From: Melanopsichium pennsylvanicum
Taxonomy: Eukaryota > Basidiomycota > Ustilaginomycetes > Ustilaginales
Assembly (NCBI GenBank): GCA_900208305.1
Contig: OAPG01000001.1
Coordinates: 434,001 to 498,000 of the forward strand
Direction: 5' to 3'
DNA: 64,000 nucleotides
The position numbers were made by a program, and so were the translations under genes. This document shows positions 51,201 to 60,559 of the stretch, one piece after another; position 1 is the stretch's first letter; each line of letters begins with the position of its first letter. Under the pieces are notes generated by a model that saw nothing but the letters and a program-made list of their open reading frames with translations, made no database searches and was not told where the DNA came from.

Positions 51201-53430
51201 ACAATCCCCCGTCAACGAGTTTGCTGCACTTGGCGACGACTTGACGGCAGTCATTCTCGATCCGAATCAGCGATTGCTGCCGCAAGATCGCTTGCGACTC
51301 CACTTCGAACGCTGCATCGGTGCTGTTGTCAATGATATCGGTGTTGAGATCAACCAGGCAATGACTAGCACGTACTTGCAGACCATGTTGCCCTTCGTTG
51401 CCGGTCTTGGTCCAAGAAAGGCTCACTCTCTCGTGAATGCCATCAGCACCAAGCTCGAGGGTACACTCATCAACCGTACTCTTCTCATCTCGCGTAACAT
51501 CTTGACCTTCCAGGTCTTCCAGAACTGTGCATCTTTCCTCCGAATCGAGCAGGACATGCTGCTCGAAGCCGACGAGGACGATGTGCCAGACGTTCTCGAC
51601 AGCACGCGAATCCACCCTGAGGACTACGACTTCCCCCGCAAGATGGCTGCCGACGCACTGAACAAGCACGAAGAGGACTTGGAGGGCGAACACCCGAGTC
51701 TGCCATGCAAGGAGCTCATGGAGGATCCCGATCCTGAAGACAAGCTCAACACTCTCGACCTGGACAATTATGCGACCATGCTCGAAGAACGCAAGGGCGA
51801 ACGCAAGCGCGCGACATTGCACTCTTGTCGAACGGAGTTGATCAAGCCATACGATGACCTTCGTGAGAAGCAACGCGAGCCTTCACCGGACGAGATCCTG
51901 ACCATGTTCACTGGTGAGACGCCCAAGACGCTTGCCGAAGGTTTCGTCGTCTCGGTCGAGGTGTTCCGAGTGCAGGAGGGTAATCGCATGGCTGAGGGAC
52001 ACATCAAGTGCCGACTCGACTCGGGCATCGAAGGTACCATCGAAGCTGAGCACACGGTGGACAACTACGCTCCTGGCTCGGTTCGTCTTCGTGAATTGGT
52101 GCGACCCCAACAGACGCTCGATGCTCTTGTGCGCAAGATCGATCCCGAATCGTGCACAGTCCAGCTCAGTATTCGGCCGTGGGACCTGCAGCACCGTGCC
52201 ACCCACCAAGGCAAAACACCCATCGATTCCAAATTCTACGATCACCAAAGGGCCGAGAAAAGGAACGCGCAAGCCACCGCCAAGGCCAATGCCCGCATCA
52301 AAGCACGCCGACAGAATCGTGTCGTCGATCATCCCAACTACCACAACTTCAACTACAAGCAAGCCGTCATGTTCCTCCGCAATCAGCCGCGTGGATCCGT
52401 CGTCGTACGACCCAGCAGCAAAGGTGATGACCACCTTGCAGTCACCTGGAAAGTGGACGATGATGTCTACCAAAACATTGATGTGACTGAACTCGACAAG
52501 GAGAGCGAGTACTCTTTGGGACGCGTTTTGCGGGTTGAAGGCATGGGATCGTACTCTGATCTGGACGAACTCATCGTCAACCATGTCAAACCCATGGTGC
52601 ATATGGTGGAGATGATGATGAACCATGAAAAGTACAAAGGTGCCGACGAAGAGGATCTGCACAGGTACTTGACCAATTGGTCTTTGGCCAACCCCTCGCG
52701 ATCCGTCTATGCGTTTGGACTGAACAAAGATCGACCAGGATACTTTCACCTTTCGTTCAAGGCGAATAGGGATGCAGCGATTCAGACTTGGCCGGTCAAG
52801 GTTTTGCCGAATGCATTCAAGCTCGGACCAGCTGACCAGCTTGCAGATGTGGCAGCGTTGTGCAACGCGTTCAAGACGCAGTATACGACACAGGCGAGTA
52901 TGGCAAGGGGTGCAAGGACGCCGTACGGCGGGGGAAGGACTCCAGCGCACGGAGCTACGCCGTTGGGAGGGAGAACGCCTTATGGAGCCGGTGGTATCAG
53001 CAATGGTATGCCTGGAGTAGGAGGAGCCACGCCGAGCATGGGTGCAGTTGGCGGTTACGGTACGCCTTTGGTGAATGTGGCATCTGCTACACCAAACCCT
53101 TACGGTAGCGCCGGTGGGTATGGCAGAAATGGTCCCGGTGCAGGAGGGTATGGTGCACCCCCTCCGCCTGGAAGACCACCCTCGATGCCGGGCGCTCCAC
53201 CGATGATGCCTCCTGGAATGATGAGCGGGGGTCCGCCGCCCAAGTACCCTCCACCGTATGGTGCGGGGCAAGGTAGGGCAGGCGAACCTGGTCCGCCGCC
53301 GTCACGACCAGCAGTGCCACATGGAATGCATCCCGATCGCTTCGCCCAGGCTGAATATGGCGGGGCTACGCAGGGCCAATATGGTAACGGCGGAGGTGGT
53401 GGATACCGTGGAGGTCATCAAGGTTACTGA
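48253..53430 (+). CDS. SPT6: transcription elongation factor Spt6
   Basis: Spt6 is a histone chaperone and elongation factor that travels with RNA polymerase II. The single exon encodes 1725 residues, close to the human protein. The order is canonical: an acidic N-terminus (1-250, many Asp/Glu runs); GIDREAWDEIHEIFGNGEDY; a helix-turn-helix and Tex-like core; a YqgF-type domain from about 817 (RIPRVLAVSHGGGDPRKDVV); an HhH segment near 1046 (FVAGLGPRKAHSLVNAI); an S1 domain near 1230 (VQEGNRMAEGHIKCRLDSG); and tandem SH2 from about 1360 (FLRNQPRGSVVVRPSSKGDD, then RPGYFHLSFKANRDAAIQTW). The tail from about 1553 is Gly/Pro-rich, with repeated TP motifs (RTPYGGGRTPAHGATPL) and an end rich in GGYG. 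Confidence 0.97.
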   Translation: MADEERVPAPYFQEDEEADQSDEGEGVDLMKSDGNLVGSGGEDSSDEEDDDDPEEARRIAEGFIAEDDEEEDDDDDEARRERRRRRKKKRKQNEEDFEVDEDDLELLAENTGQSRRKEAGRLKRFRRGSASPPADDEAAARQKSLAHIFEDDDDEDEEDIRSGRRGVNYDDDDDDDDLPSVGQALRAGVARKQREAVGGYEDDGLDDFIEEDEDDEEMQGLDEEEREARRQERREEKRRARMSGSAADPAKAGIDREAWDEIHEIFGNGEDYFWALEDEDEDAFEEEKKNKMEYKDIFEPAQIAERMLTEEDERIKRIDIPERLQLACPGEEGLKLLERKLTDAELFEAAKWASTRISPRTSAEFLDEAGLFYRQRADFLNAVQLMLSYMLNDLLEVPFLFQHRFDELEYVTLDEEQRFRNIDLLTRRELYTLSGLGLKFKNLLMRKDQLRATFNRIHVDVKTENGDENDAADAESRDDFQAMRVESSRQQRAVFEDMLAQAASLEEISDITEYLTLRYGQKMRDAQTLTSNGDEAAEDMEGLTLNGEPVVSSTPGFKKPSLVGQYERIKNTVLSELAKKFGISSDELAANITSHTRQYSPRDPKESPFKFAEQFIGAAWGAHSPEMALSKVKVMLSQEIGKDPILKKEMRQLFKDAAEINIEPTERGMTAIDEQHPYANFKFLLNKPARLVPQQPAQYLQMLQAEDELMIKLDINLKDVVLSRFETRLYNNYASEGVGDVSTEWNEQRREVIKDALKNHLVPQGRIWLKEWLREESREMLLRHCDVLMTKRVQDGPFMSRSMMARNRDPKIEEEDRIPRVLAVSHGGGDPRKDVVQAVYLDERGRFREHNTFDDLRPLSPRQMQERELERERSRGKSEFPDHRADFVKLLKLRKPDVVVVSGWSVRTAELKRNIRELVDMAHQEICEDDRLETDLERDQALIDVVTCRDDVARIYQHSSRAAEEFPELSELGRYCLALARYAQSPVNEFAALGDDLTAVILDPNQRLLPQDRLRLHFERCIGAVVNDIGVEINQAMTSTYLQTMLPFVAGLGPRKAHSLVNAISTKLEGTLINRTLLISRNILTFQVFQNCASFLRIEQDMLLEADEDDVPDVLDSTRIHPEDYDFPRKMAADALNKHEEDLEGEHPSLPCKELMEDPDPEDKLNTLDLDNYATMLEERKGERKRATLHSCRTELIKPYDDLREKQREPSPDEILTMFTGETPKTLAEGFVVSVEVFRVQEGNRMAEGHIKCRLDSGIEGTIEAEHTVDNYAPGSVRLRELVRPQQTLDALVRKIDPESCTVQLSIRPWDLQHRATHQGKTPIDSKFYDHQRAEKRNAQATAKANARIKARRQNRVVDHPNYHNFNYKQAVMFLRNQPRGSVVVRPSSKGDDHLAVTWKVDDDVYQNIDVTELDKESEYSLGRVLRVEGMGSYSDLDELIVNHVKPMVHMVEMMMNHEKYKGADEEDLHRYLTNWSLANPSRSVYAFGLNKDRPGYFHLSFKANRDAAIQTWPVKVLPNAFKLGPADQLADVAALCNAFKTQYTTQASMARGARTPYGGGRTPAHGATPLGGRTPYGAGGISNGMPGVGGATPSMGAVGGYGTPLVNVASATPNPYGSAGGYGRNGPGAGGYGAPPPPGRPPSMPGAPPMMPPGMMSGGPPPKYPPPYGAGQGRAGEPGPPPSRPAVPHGMHPDRFAQAEYGGATQGQYGNGGGGGYRGGHQGY

Positions 53431-53905
53431 ACAAGGAAAAGGCGATCAAAATGATTTCACGAATACTGAATGCTGCTTTCTCACATGGCTGTATTTGATA
53501 CACACACACACACAAAACGATTAATGAATACTCTTTTGATATCCATGTCTCTGGCCTGTGCTGCGCTTCGAACTCAAAGGTTTGATGTTGGGTAGAGGGC
53601 GTCGGATGGTGGTGAAATGTACTGTATTTTCCTCCACTTGGGGGGTAACAAAAGAGAGAAGCTGCTGTTTGGAGAGGGTTCAGGGTTCACATGCGTGCTT
53701 TGTGCTTTCAAACGCTTGAAATCGCGCCCGAGCCATCATCAATCATGGTTTCAGCGTTATCGCATTTCCGCATTTCGACGTTTCTTTCATCACCACCATT
53801 GACTTATCCTGCGATTGTTTTCATACTTGTTCATACTTTTCATTTGTTCTTCAACGACCTGACATTTGATCACATCTTGACACGCGAAAGTTGGTTCTGC
53901 GCAAC
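53431..53905. other. intergenic region
   Basis: 475 bases between SPT6 and the next plus-strand gene. A short CA run lies at 53503-53514. No gene seen. Confidence 0.6.
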
Positions 53906-54800
53906 ATGTCGAGCTACCAAGATGACAAGACGAAGTTTAGGTTTGGCAGTACGACGACGGGTGTTTCGCAAGACAACTCTGATAGGTTAAGAGCGTCTAG
54001 TTTTGGTTGCAACAATGATGTTTCCGAATCAGGGGGTAGGAATGAGAGTGATAGTGGATACATCGATGATGATGTGAAGGCGACATCTTCTCCGTCAACA
54101 TTGGCTTCTCGTAAGGGTGAAATGGCACCAACCACATTGTTTGCGACTCTGGCACAGCGTCAATGGGATGCGCGACAACAACCACAGCAGCAGCGTTCTG
54201 GTTTATCAATGTCTCAAAACGATTACGATGATCAAGCCGCTTGGACAAGTTCCCACTTTTCTTATTCTCGTCATCACTCAAAACACCGCCATCAGAACAG
54301 ACATTCATCCTCTCGAAAGATCAAGCATCTTGAACACAAACAAAATCGAATCAAAGAGACTCAAGAAAATTTCGACTCATCTTCATCTTTATCAGAACAT
54401 GATGGTAGTCAAAGCGAATACTCGTATTCAAGCACAGATTCGAACTCGTTATCATCAGTAGCGATACAGAAGGAATGGGAAGAACAGCTGGATCAATTAA
54501 AATTGATGTTTCAAGTCATCATCTTTCCCTTTGTGGGTAAATTCTTGGGTAGGAAGTTCGGCTATTTCCGTAAGTTAAAACACCCAACATCCTTCCCCCC
54601 CCCCCATCCGTCTTCTTCTTCTTTCCCTCTTGCATATTCTCATGATCATGATGCTTCTGCCCAAGATCCAGAATCCTATTCTCGATCGACCAAGTCTCTT
54701 TTACATTGATCGAAAACACGTTCCAGGTGGAAACCAAACCTTTTCAACATCAAAAGATTCAAGAGGGAAATTGGAACGAGTTACATTGAACCCATCCTGA
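53906..54800 (+). CDS. Mim2-like mitochondrial outer-membrane import protein, two exons
   Basis: Start at 53906 (MSSYQDDKTKFRFGS), favoured over a Met five codons upstream. Exon 1 is 53906-54569, the intron is 54570-54726 (GTAAGT...CCAG, containing a C run), and exon 2 is 54727-54800; the spliced length is 245 residues. Most of the protein is disordered (Ser/His/Gln-rich, with SSSLSEHDGSQSEYSYSS). The only conserved-looking block is EWEEQLDQLKLMFQVIIFPF followed by VGKFLGRKFGYF, one short membrane helix with an acidic amphipathic lead and basic exit. That pattern is what I associate with fungal Mim2, which with Mim1 inserts helical proteins into the outer mitochondrial membrane. Typical Mim2 is under 120 residues, so the long N-terminus is unusual. 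Family assignment is tentative. Confidence 0.5.
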
Positions 54801-55398
54801 CCTGGTTTTTTTTTTTTTTTTTTTTTTTTTTAAATATAATTTGCCTTTGTTTTTGCTTTCGGAACAACAAACATCACAGTTTTTAATCGGTATAGAGTCC
54901 TAGGTTCTCCTTTCAAGATAGGTTTTTGGTCTGGTGTAACTACCGCTTGATGTTGCATGTTACCCCCTCCCCTTCCCCCAAAAAAAAAAATTATCACTGA
55001 TTCATATCATATGATGATGCTTCTTTACACATTCAGGGAAAATGTCTCCCAAAAAAAAAAATAAAAAAAAAATGGGATCAACATATAGTCAATATTCAGC
55101 TTCACTTTCTGGGCAAAAAAAAAAAGAAAAGAAAAGAAAAAAAAAAAAGAGAGAGGATCCTTGCACACAATGTAAAAGAGCAACATGAGAGTGACTAAGA
55201 TTGCTATTGAAAAATGAATCGCTTTGAGAAGACTCACTCTCAATCTACAGTGTTTGTATATACATACGTATATATATATATATATGAATGAGAAAAGGAA
55301 ACCAACACATCTAAAGTTGTGACGCTTCTCTAAGTTAGCATTCACAGTGTAAATTTCCCCCCCCCTTTTTTTTATTCTTTTCTTTTCTTTCTTTATAT
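54801..55398. other. low-complexity convergent intergenic region
   Basis: About 600 bases. A T run of about 24 (54807-54830), several A runs (54980-54990, 55053-55072, 55116-55150), a TA repeat (about 55268-55284) and a C-then-T run (55358-55372). No gene seen. Confidence 0.75.
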
Positions 55399-57252
55399 TT
55401 AACGGCGCAAGAATCTCGGAACATTGGTTGCCCTCCTTACAATCAACACCAAACTGAGTCCTATCGCCACAACGCATCCTACACTAGTCACAACAAAAAC
55501 TTGCCTATAACACTCCTCCCCATCCATACACAAGTGTCTCGTCACCGAATGATCATGACGCCCTTTACCCTTTTCCTTTGTCACTTTGCCCAAAGCTTCA
55601 AGGACGATCGTAAGCATATCTGTATCGTTGGGTACATGACTGTCATAAATCCGTCCGAACAAGAGGTTGAAAACATTACCAGCAACAACAGGAGACAGGG
55701 AAACAAAACCATAATTCTGGCTGAAATGTTTCATACCAAACCACTCAAACACCAATGTTGGACATACACCAAACAACGTTCCATACGCCAAACCCGTCAA
55801 GGTCGAAATTGCAAACAAATCATCCACGGTGGAAATGGCTCCTGGAAACGCAGCCAGCAACTGCGATGCCAGAGCAAGCGTAGTCACCACTATAAGAAGC
55901 CAAACTCGATTGGCAGCCGAACAAGTCTTGTTCACCAACAAATCCGAAACAAGACCAATCAAGATTCGACCCGAAAAGTTGCAAAGCGAAATGGCAGACA
56001 CCTGTTTCGCCTGCATCTGCTGTACGCTCTGTTTTGCCGAAAGCTTCATGGCATCAAACTCGACCGCAGACACTGTCGCCTTGAATCCACCAGAACGACG
56101 CAAAAGTAGGTCGGTGTTATCCGCAGCTACCATGAGCGGTGCATTTCGATGATTGTAATCCCAGAGCGTCTTGGTGATGGTGCCGACATTGTTGATGAGG
56201 AGCAAACCGGCACCAGAGACGAGCGTCATGACCAAAAAGATGAGGTAAAAGTCGATCTGTTTGAAAAGTCGACGACCAGAAATGTCGATGTGGGCAGGAT
56301 CCACTTCGGTGCGGATCTTGGAGCGTTTGGATTCGTCCCGACCGGTTAGAAGACCTTGAGATTCCGAGATGTTGGTTTCTGTATCGTCTTGCGTGCGTGA
56401 GCTGGAAGCGTGAGCGCCCGAGCGAGGGTCAAGTCGTTCCTCTTCTTCATCCTCTTCATCGTCGGTTGGGTCGTTCGAAAGTGCTTCGGGCTGGTGCCAG
56501 ACAGTGGCCCTTGCACTGATCTCGGAACTTGCTCTGCGCCTGCGGTAATTGCCATTTCCCCTCGTCGCAGTTTCGACTTGCCCCACCTCGATAGCATCGA
56601 TCGGTGGAATGATCTTGATCAGCCCCAACCCAATCAACATACTCGTCATGCTTCCAAAAGCCAGTAGCAAAAGATAGTCCCCAGTATTGCCTGGAAACAA
56701 CAAGTGACTGAGGCTCGAATAGAAGAATGCACTCAACCCAAACCCACTCAACACCAATGCTGTTGCTGTACCCCTCCTGCTGCCGCCCCAACTCTTGGCT
56801 TGAGCATTCATAGCTGCGGTGAACCCACCCGAATTGCCCAATCCAGTCAACAGATTCAAAGCAAACAATACTGTTGTCGAGTGCTGTGACCACTGACCTG
56901 TGTAACTCATGCTCAATCCGGCGTAACCCATGGGGACCAAAATGGCAGCCACGATGAGGGCGGTTTGTGGCCCGCGGTTGTCGATGAACCGACCCCAGAG
57001 CGGGGAAGATAGGTAGACGCCTGCATTGCCAGCAATGCCGATGAGGTTGATCTGGGTGGAAGTGAGGTGGAGAGACTCCTGAAGTTGTGGCGCAAAGGAG
57101 GAAAAGGCGTAATTGCTGCCTGCGGACAATGCGACTGTGACTGAACCTGCGAGTGAGATGAGTTTGCGGCGAAGAAGTGCTTTCTTCTCAGGTTCTGATA
57201 GATTGCGAGGAGAAGCGTCAGGTAATAAGGAAGGCGTTTGAGTTAAAGCCAT
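55399..57252 (-). CDS. major facilitator superfamily transporter, Mch1/nodulin-like type
   Basis: Single exon, 617 residues, about 12 predicted membrane helices in two sets. The first set starts LAGSVTVALSAGSNYAFSSF. The loop between helices 2 and 3 reads GVYLSSPLWGRFIDNRGPQ, a variant of the MFS motif A seen in the Mch1/nodulin-like group. TM4-5 has NLLTGLGNSGGFTAAMNAQA. A long cytosolic loop (about 220-315) is acidic and Ser-rich (DPTDDEEDEEEERLDP). The second set begins FYLIFLVMTLVSGAGLLLIN and includes FSGRILIGLVSDLLVNK, AYGTLFGVCPTLVFEWFGMK and a last helix ending in a basic tail (RRATNVPRFLRR). The substrate is not predictable; Mch1 relatives are described as monocarboxylate-transporter-like but without proven transport. 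Confidence 0.85.
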   Translation of the reverse strand: MALTQTPSLLPDASPRNLSEPEKKALLRRKLISLAGSVTVALSAGSNYAFSSFAPQLQESLHLTSTQINLIGIAGNAGVYLSSPLWGRFIDNRGPQTALIVAAILVPMGYAGLSMSYTGQWSQHSTTVLFALNLLTGLGNSGGFTAAMNAQAKSWGGSRRGTATALVLSGFGLSAFFYSSLSHLLFPGNTGDYLLLLAFGSMTSMLIGLGLIKIIPPIDAIEVGQVETATRGNGNYRRRRASSEISARATVWHQPEALSNDPTDDEEDEEEERLDPRSGAHASSSRTQDDTETNISESQGLLTGRDESKRSKIRTEVDPAHIDISGRRLFKQIDFYLIFLVMTLVSGAGLLLINNVGTITKTLWDYNHRNAPLMVAADNTDLLLRRSGGFKATVSAVEFDAMKLSAKQSVQQMQAKQVSAISLCNFSGRILIGLVSDLLVNKTCSAANRVWLLIVVTTLALASQLLAAFPGAISTVDDLFAISTLTGLAYGTLFGVCPTLVFEWFGMKHFSQNYGFVSLSPVVAGNVFNLLFGRIYDSHVPNDTDMLTIVLEALGKVTKEKGKGRHDHSVTRHLCMDGEECYRQVFVVTSVGCVVAIGLSLVLIVRRATNVPRFLRR

Positions 57253-57940
57253 GGTTGCAGACTTGCTGCTCGATGGAAAGATGGAGGAATGGGATCAAAG
57301 AGGTGGTTGGTATTCGAGGAGATTTAATAATGTTCTCTCGAGATATCGCTAGATGGTGCTGGTCTTGACCGGTTGCCAAACGAGCTGACTTGACTACCAA
57401 GAAATTGGTTATAGGTAGACCACGGATAAGCAACCACTAGGGTCTGTGTACGATAGTGAGAAAGATCCTCACTCAGGATGAGGATTGGAAGCGAATCCGA
57501 CACGATGAAGTTTGGTATCCAAGCCGATTCTTGGTGAAATATCGCAGATATGGGATCTGTGCCATAAAATGTCGGCGCACACTGTGCTGCAAGACTGTGG
57601 ATAATCCGCACCGGGCAATTCCGTCTTCGTTGCTGTCTTTCTTTTTTTTTGCCGTAAGTTATTTATTAATATAGTAATTGTGGAACGCGCACAGTCCCTA
57701 CACACCCTCAACCCTCTGGCACGTCACAGCACTGTACTGCACTGCGTCCCACGACTGTTCGGAAAGATTCTTGTTGCTCGTCCACTTGGAGGTAATCCCC
57801 CCTCACCCACGCAACACACACATACATGCTGTTCACAATTCATCACGATTGCATACCACTATTGAACATGGATCACATTACTGTCAAGCACAATTATCAA
57901 ACATCAATGTGAACGAGAGATATATTGACAAGGGTTGTGC
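57253..57940. other. intergenic region
   Basis: About 690 bases between the MFS start and the REC8 stop, same strand. A T run lies at 57641-57650. ORFs in it lack recognisable content. Confidence 0.6.
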
Positions 57941-59863
57941 TTAGGCAATAAGGGAGATGCGAATTTGCTGATATGCTTCGTCCTGCTTGACGCGCAACCT
58001 TCCCATTGAAGCAAGCGCCAACGTATGGTAGAAAGCCTGAGCCGCCACCGCCGGTGTACTGCTCGCCACTGGAGCCAGATCGCTAAAGAACAGAAAGTTT
58101 GGATCCTCCAACTCGTCTCGGATCGATTTGGCGTATTGGAAAAAATTGCGCGTCTCTTCTTGGATCTCGTGCTCAAAGATCTGAGCTGGTGGGGTTGGAC
58201 TTTTCTCCACCATTCTTTCTGCGGAAAACGGCACTGCTTCGGGTAGTCCGAGTCGCAGACGCTCGACACTGGGCGTACCAGGTGGTAGAAATGTCTCTTC
58301 CAGAGGCGCAACGGTGCTAGGCGTACCTGGAGCGTAAGGCAACAAGGGAGATTCGGGTGGGATCCGGCCAAGACCTGTGGGCGTTTCTACAGACAGCTCT
58401 CGAAGACGGAGTGGTGTCATCTCTCGTTCGAATGTAGGCGGTCTTTCGTATGAAATGGATGGAAGCATAGACGAACGTCGACGGTGTTCCATAAACAAAT
58501 TCCATGGCAACCCTTCTGCACCTCGAAGCGCCGCTGGAATCTCTGCTTCGGCTGCGGCACGAGCCACACCTACCTCTACGAGGTCTTCGAGATCGATTGG
58601 CGTGGGAGGGGGTGGAGTCGGTGGAGCCTCTTCAACGGGAGAATGAGCTGCTTCTCTCTGCATGGCTCGGTACCTTGCTCGACGCGACAACATGTCTGCT
58701 CCCACGGTGATCTGCCACATGTCGCTAAGCATCGGATTGAGAGCCAAGTCTTGAGGTGGAGAGAATATCATTCGGCGAACCGTACTTTCTGCAGCTCGAA
58801 GATCACTGCGACGCCTTTGTGCAGCACGTAAAGTGGCCATGCGGCTGGGATAATCAGCTCGGGCGCTTCGCAGTTGAGCTTCGCTCAGTTCTGTGTCGCG
58901 ATCCTCCCTTGGCAAAGGGATGATGCGAGGGCGACGTTGTGGCAGACCAAGCATAGCTTCCACCTCTTGCGCCTCTTCTTCTTCTTCTTCTTCCCTACGC
59001 CTACGCAGAGGAGTGACCGTGGGAACGCCTTCGACGATGGGTAGCCGCGAAGCTTCTTCAGCCAGGCGCTCTTCGAGTTCAGGCCACTCTACGAGGCGCG
59101 CCATTGTCGGAATCGTTTCCTCGCCTGCTTGACGACGGCGTTGGATTTCCTCCGAGGCAACACCAGGAGGGAACGGCTCTGGTGCAGTAAGAGGTTCCAG
59201 ACCAAGATCCAAACCCTCGAATCCTTCTTGTTCCTCTTCATACTCGCCTTGACCAAATACCAAAGGGCGCATCTCCTCGCCTTCAAACCCTCTTGGGAAT
59301 CCCAACTCTTCTTCTTGCTCTTCCAACTCTCTCCGACCAGGCAATGTGATCCTTTCCTCTTCTTCAACAAACCTCACCGGTGTCACCTGCCTGAAACCAT
59401 CGCCAATGACCCCTACCCTCCTCACTTGCGGTTCCTCACTCAATCGATACAGGACACCGCTCAATGCTGCATCGAAATCAAGCGTGAAAAAAGCCAAATC
59501 CAAGGGTAGCGTGATGCCTTGTCTGCCTACCGCATGTTTACGCATGTCGATATCTTTGCGAATGCCTACGACTGTGCTTGTGTGTCGTCTGACGTCGGAT
59601 TGAACGTGAACTGTATCTTGGTAGAGAAGCTCTGTTTGGTGATTGTACAATTTTACCAATCCATACATGAGTTGAGAGCTCAATCGGAGCGCAAGTGGCT
59701 CCGAAGGACGTATAACAGAAGCGCATGATTTGGAAATGTCAACCGATAAGATCTCCTTTCGGGTCAACCGATGGATGATCGAGTGGTGACCTAGAGTGGC
59801 TGCCAGCCAGACAAGGCCGAGTCCCGTCTTGCGACGTGCGAGAATGTCATTATTGTAAAACAT
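57941..59863 (-). CDS. REC8: meiotic cohesin kleisin subunit Rec8
   Basis: Rec8 replaces Rad21/Scc1 in meiotic cohesin. The single exon encodes 640 residues. The N-terminal Rad21/Rec8 domain begins MFYNNDILARRKTGLGLVWL and continues AATLGHH, RLTRKEILSVDISKSCASVI and EPLALRLSSQLMYGLVKLY. The RRKTGLGxVWLAATLG sequence is the Rec8 rather than the Rad21 version. The middle (160-580) is acidic, Pro- and Glu-rich, with candidate separase sites; S237-E-E-I-Q-R242 fits SxExxR. The C-terminal winged helix that binds Smc1 reads TPAVAAQAFYHTLALASMGR then LRVKQDEAYQQIRISL. No intron was found. Its presence implies a capacity for meiosis in this lineage. Confidence 0.9.
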   Translation of the reverse strand: MFYNNDILARRKTGLGLVWLAATLGHHSIIHRLTRKEILSVDISKSCASVIRPSEPLALRLSSQLMYGLVKLYNHQTELLYQDTVHVQSDVRRHTSTVVGIRKDIDMRKHAVGRQGITLPLDLAFFTLDFDAALSGVLYRLSEEPQVRRVGVIGDGFRQVTPVRFVEEEERITLPGRRELEEQEEELGFPRGFEGEEMRPLVFGQGEYEEEQEGFEGLDLGLEPLTAPEPFPPGVASEEIQRRRQAGEETIPTMARLVEWPELEERLAEEASRLPIVEGVPTVTPLRRRREEEEEEEAQEVEAMLGLPQRRPRIIPLPREDRDTELSEAQLRSARADYPSRMATLRAAQRRRSDLRAAESTVRRMIFSPPQDLALNPMLSDMWQITVGADMLSRRARYRAMQREAAHSPVEEAPPTPPPPTPIDLEDLVEVGVARAAAEAEIPAALRGAEGLPWNLFMEHRRRSSMLPSISYERPPTFEREMTPLRLRELSVETPTGLGRIPPESPLLPYAPGTPSTVAPLEETFLPPGTPSVERLRLGLPEAVPFSAERMVEKSPTPPAQIFEHEIQEETRNFFQYAKSIRDELEDPNFLFFSDLAPVASSTPAVAAQAFYHTLALASMGRLRVKQDEAYQQIRISLIA

Positions 59864-60559
59864 TGCAATGTTAGTTCATGAGGACAAAGGTTGTGACGAA
59901 GAAAGATTCTTTTGGCCGTAACAAAGCGGGAGGTAGAGAAGATGGAGCCGATCTTGGAAAGAGGTGTCGAGAAAAGTATACCAGAACGCCGGGGCAGAAA
60001 TTTGAGATCGGATTTTGAGTTCGAGGTACCAGGTGATGATCAGCACAAAGGAGAATAGAGCGTTGCGAGAAAGAGGGAGATCGGCATTTGGAGGGTGGCC
60101 ATGTTTATATAGAATGTACGACAAAAGGTAAGAGAATCAAGGCTGCGGAGAGACAAGCGAGAGAACAAGACAGACAAGATGCGGTGCGGTGCGGTGCGAA
60201 TCGATTGCGAGAGTACTGCAAACCAAGATCCTAGAGTCGCGGGACTGGCAAGGGTATCGTCGAGCTCCTGACTTGAAAATAGAATATTAGAAGACGAGGA
60301 GCAGCGATGAGTATACGATGCAGCAACAGAAGACGCAAGGGCATTTGCGAGCAAGGAGGCTGGATCTGAACCTGGACGTCCGTCACCGAATGGACATGCG
60401 GATGAGAAAGCCGGGTCTGAAGCGGAAAAAGAGGAGTGGTGAAAGTGTCAATGGAAGTTGAGATCGAGCGAATAGATATTCAGCTTGATTGACATTAAAG
60501 ACCCAGAACCTTAAGCCTGAGGCGAGCTTGATGAGGCGAATGACAGCTAGGGTACCTGG
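59864..60559. other. intergenic region
   Basis: About 700 bases upstream of REC8. A short GGTGC repeat lies at 60181-60196. The ORF at 60040-60354 (-) has no recognisable content. It probably holds the REC8 promoter. Confidence 0.5.

Noticed and set aside
51883..53271. 462-codon minus-strand frame inside SPT6
   Set aside because: It is the antisense shadow of the conserved SPT6 S1/SH2 and tail region; its translation is rich in Arg/His/Ser without any domain pattern.
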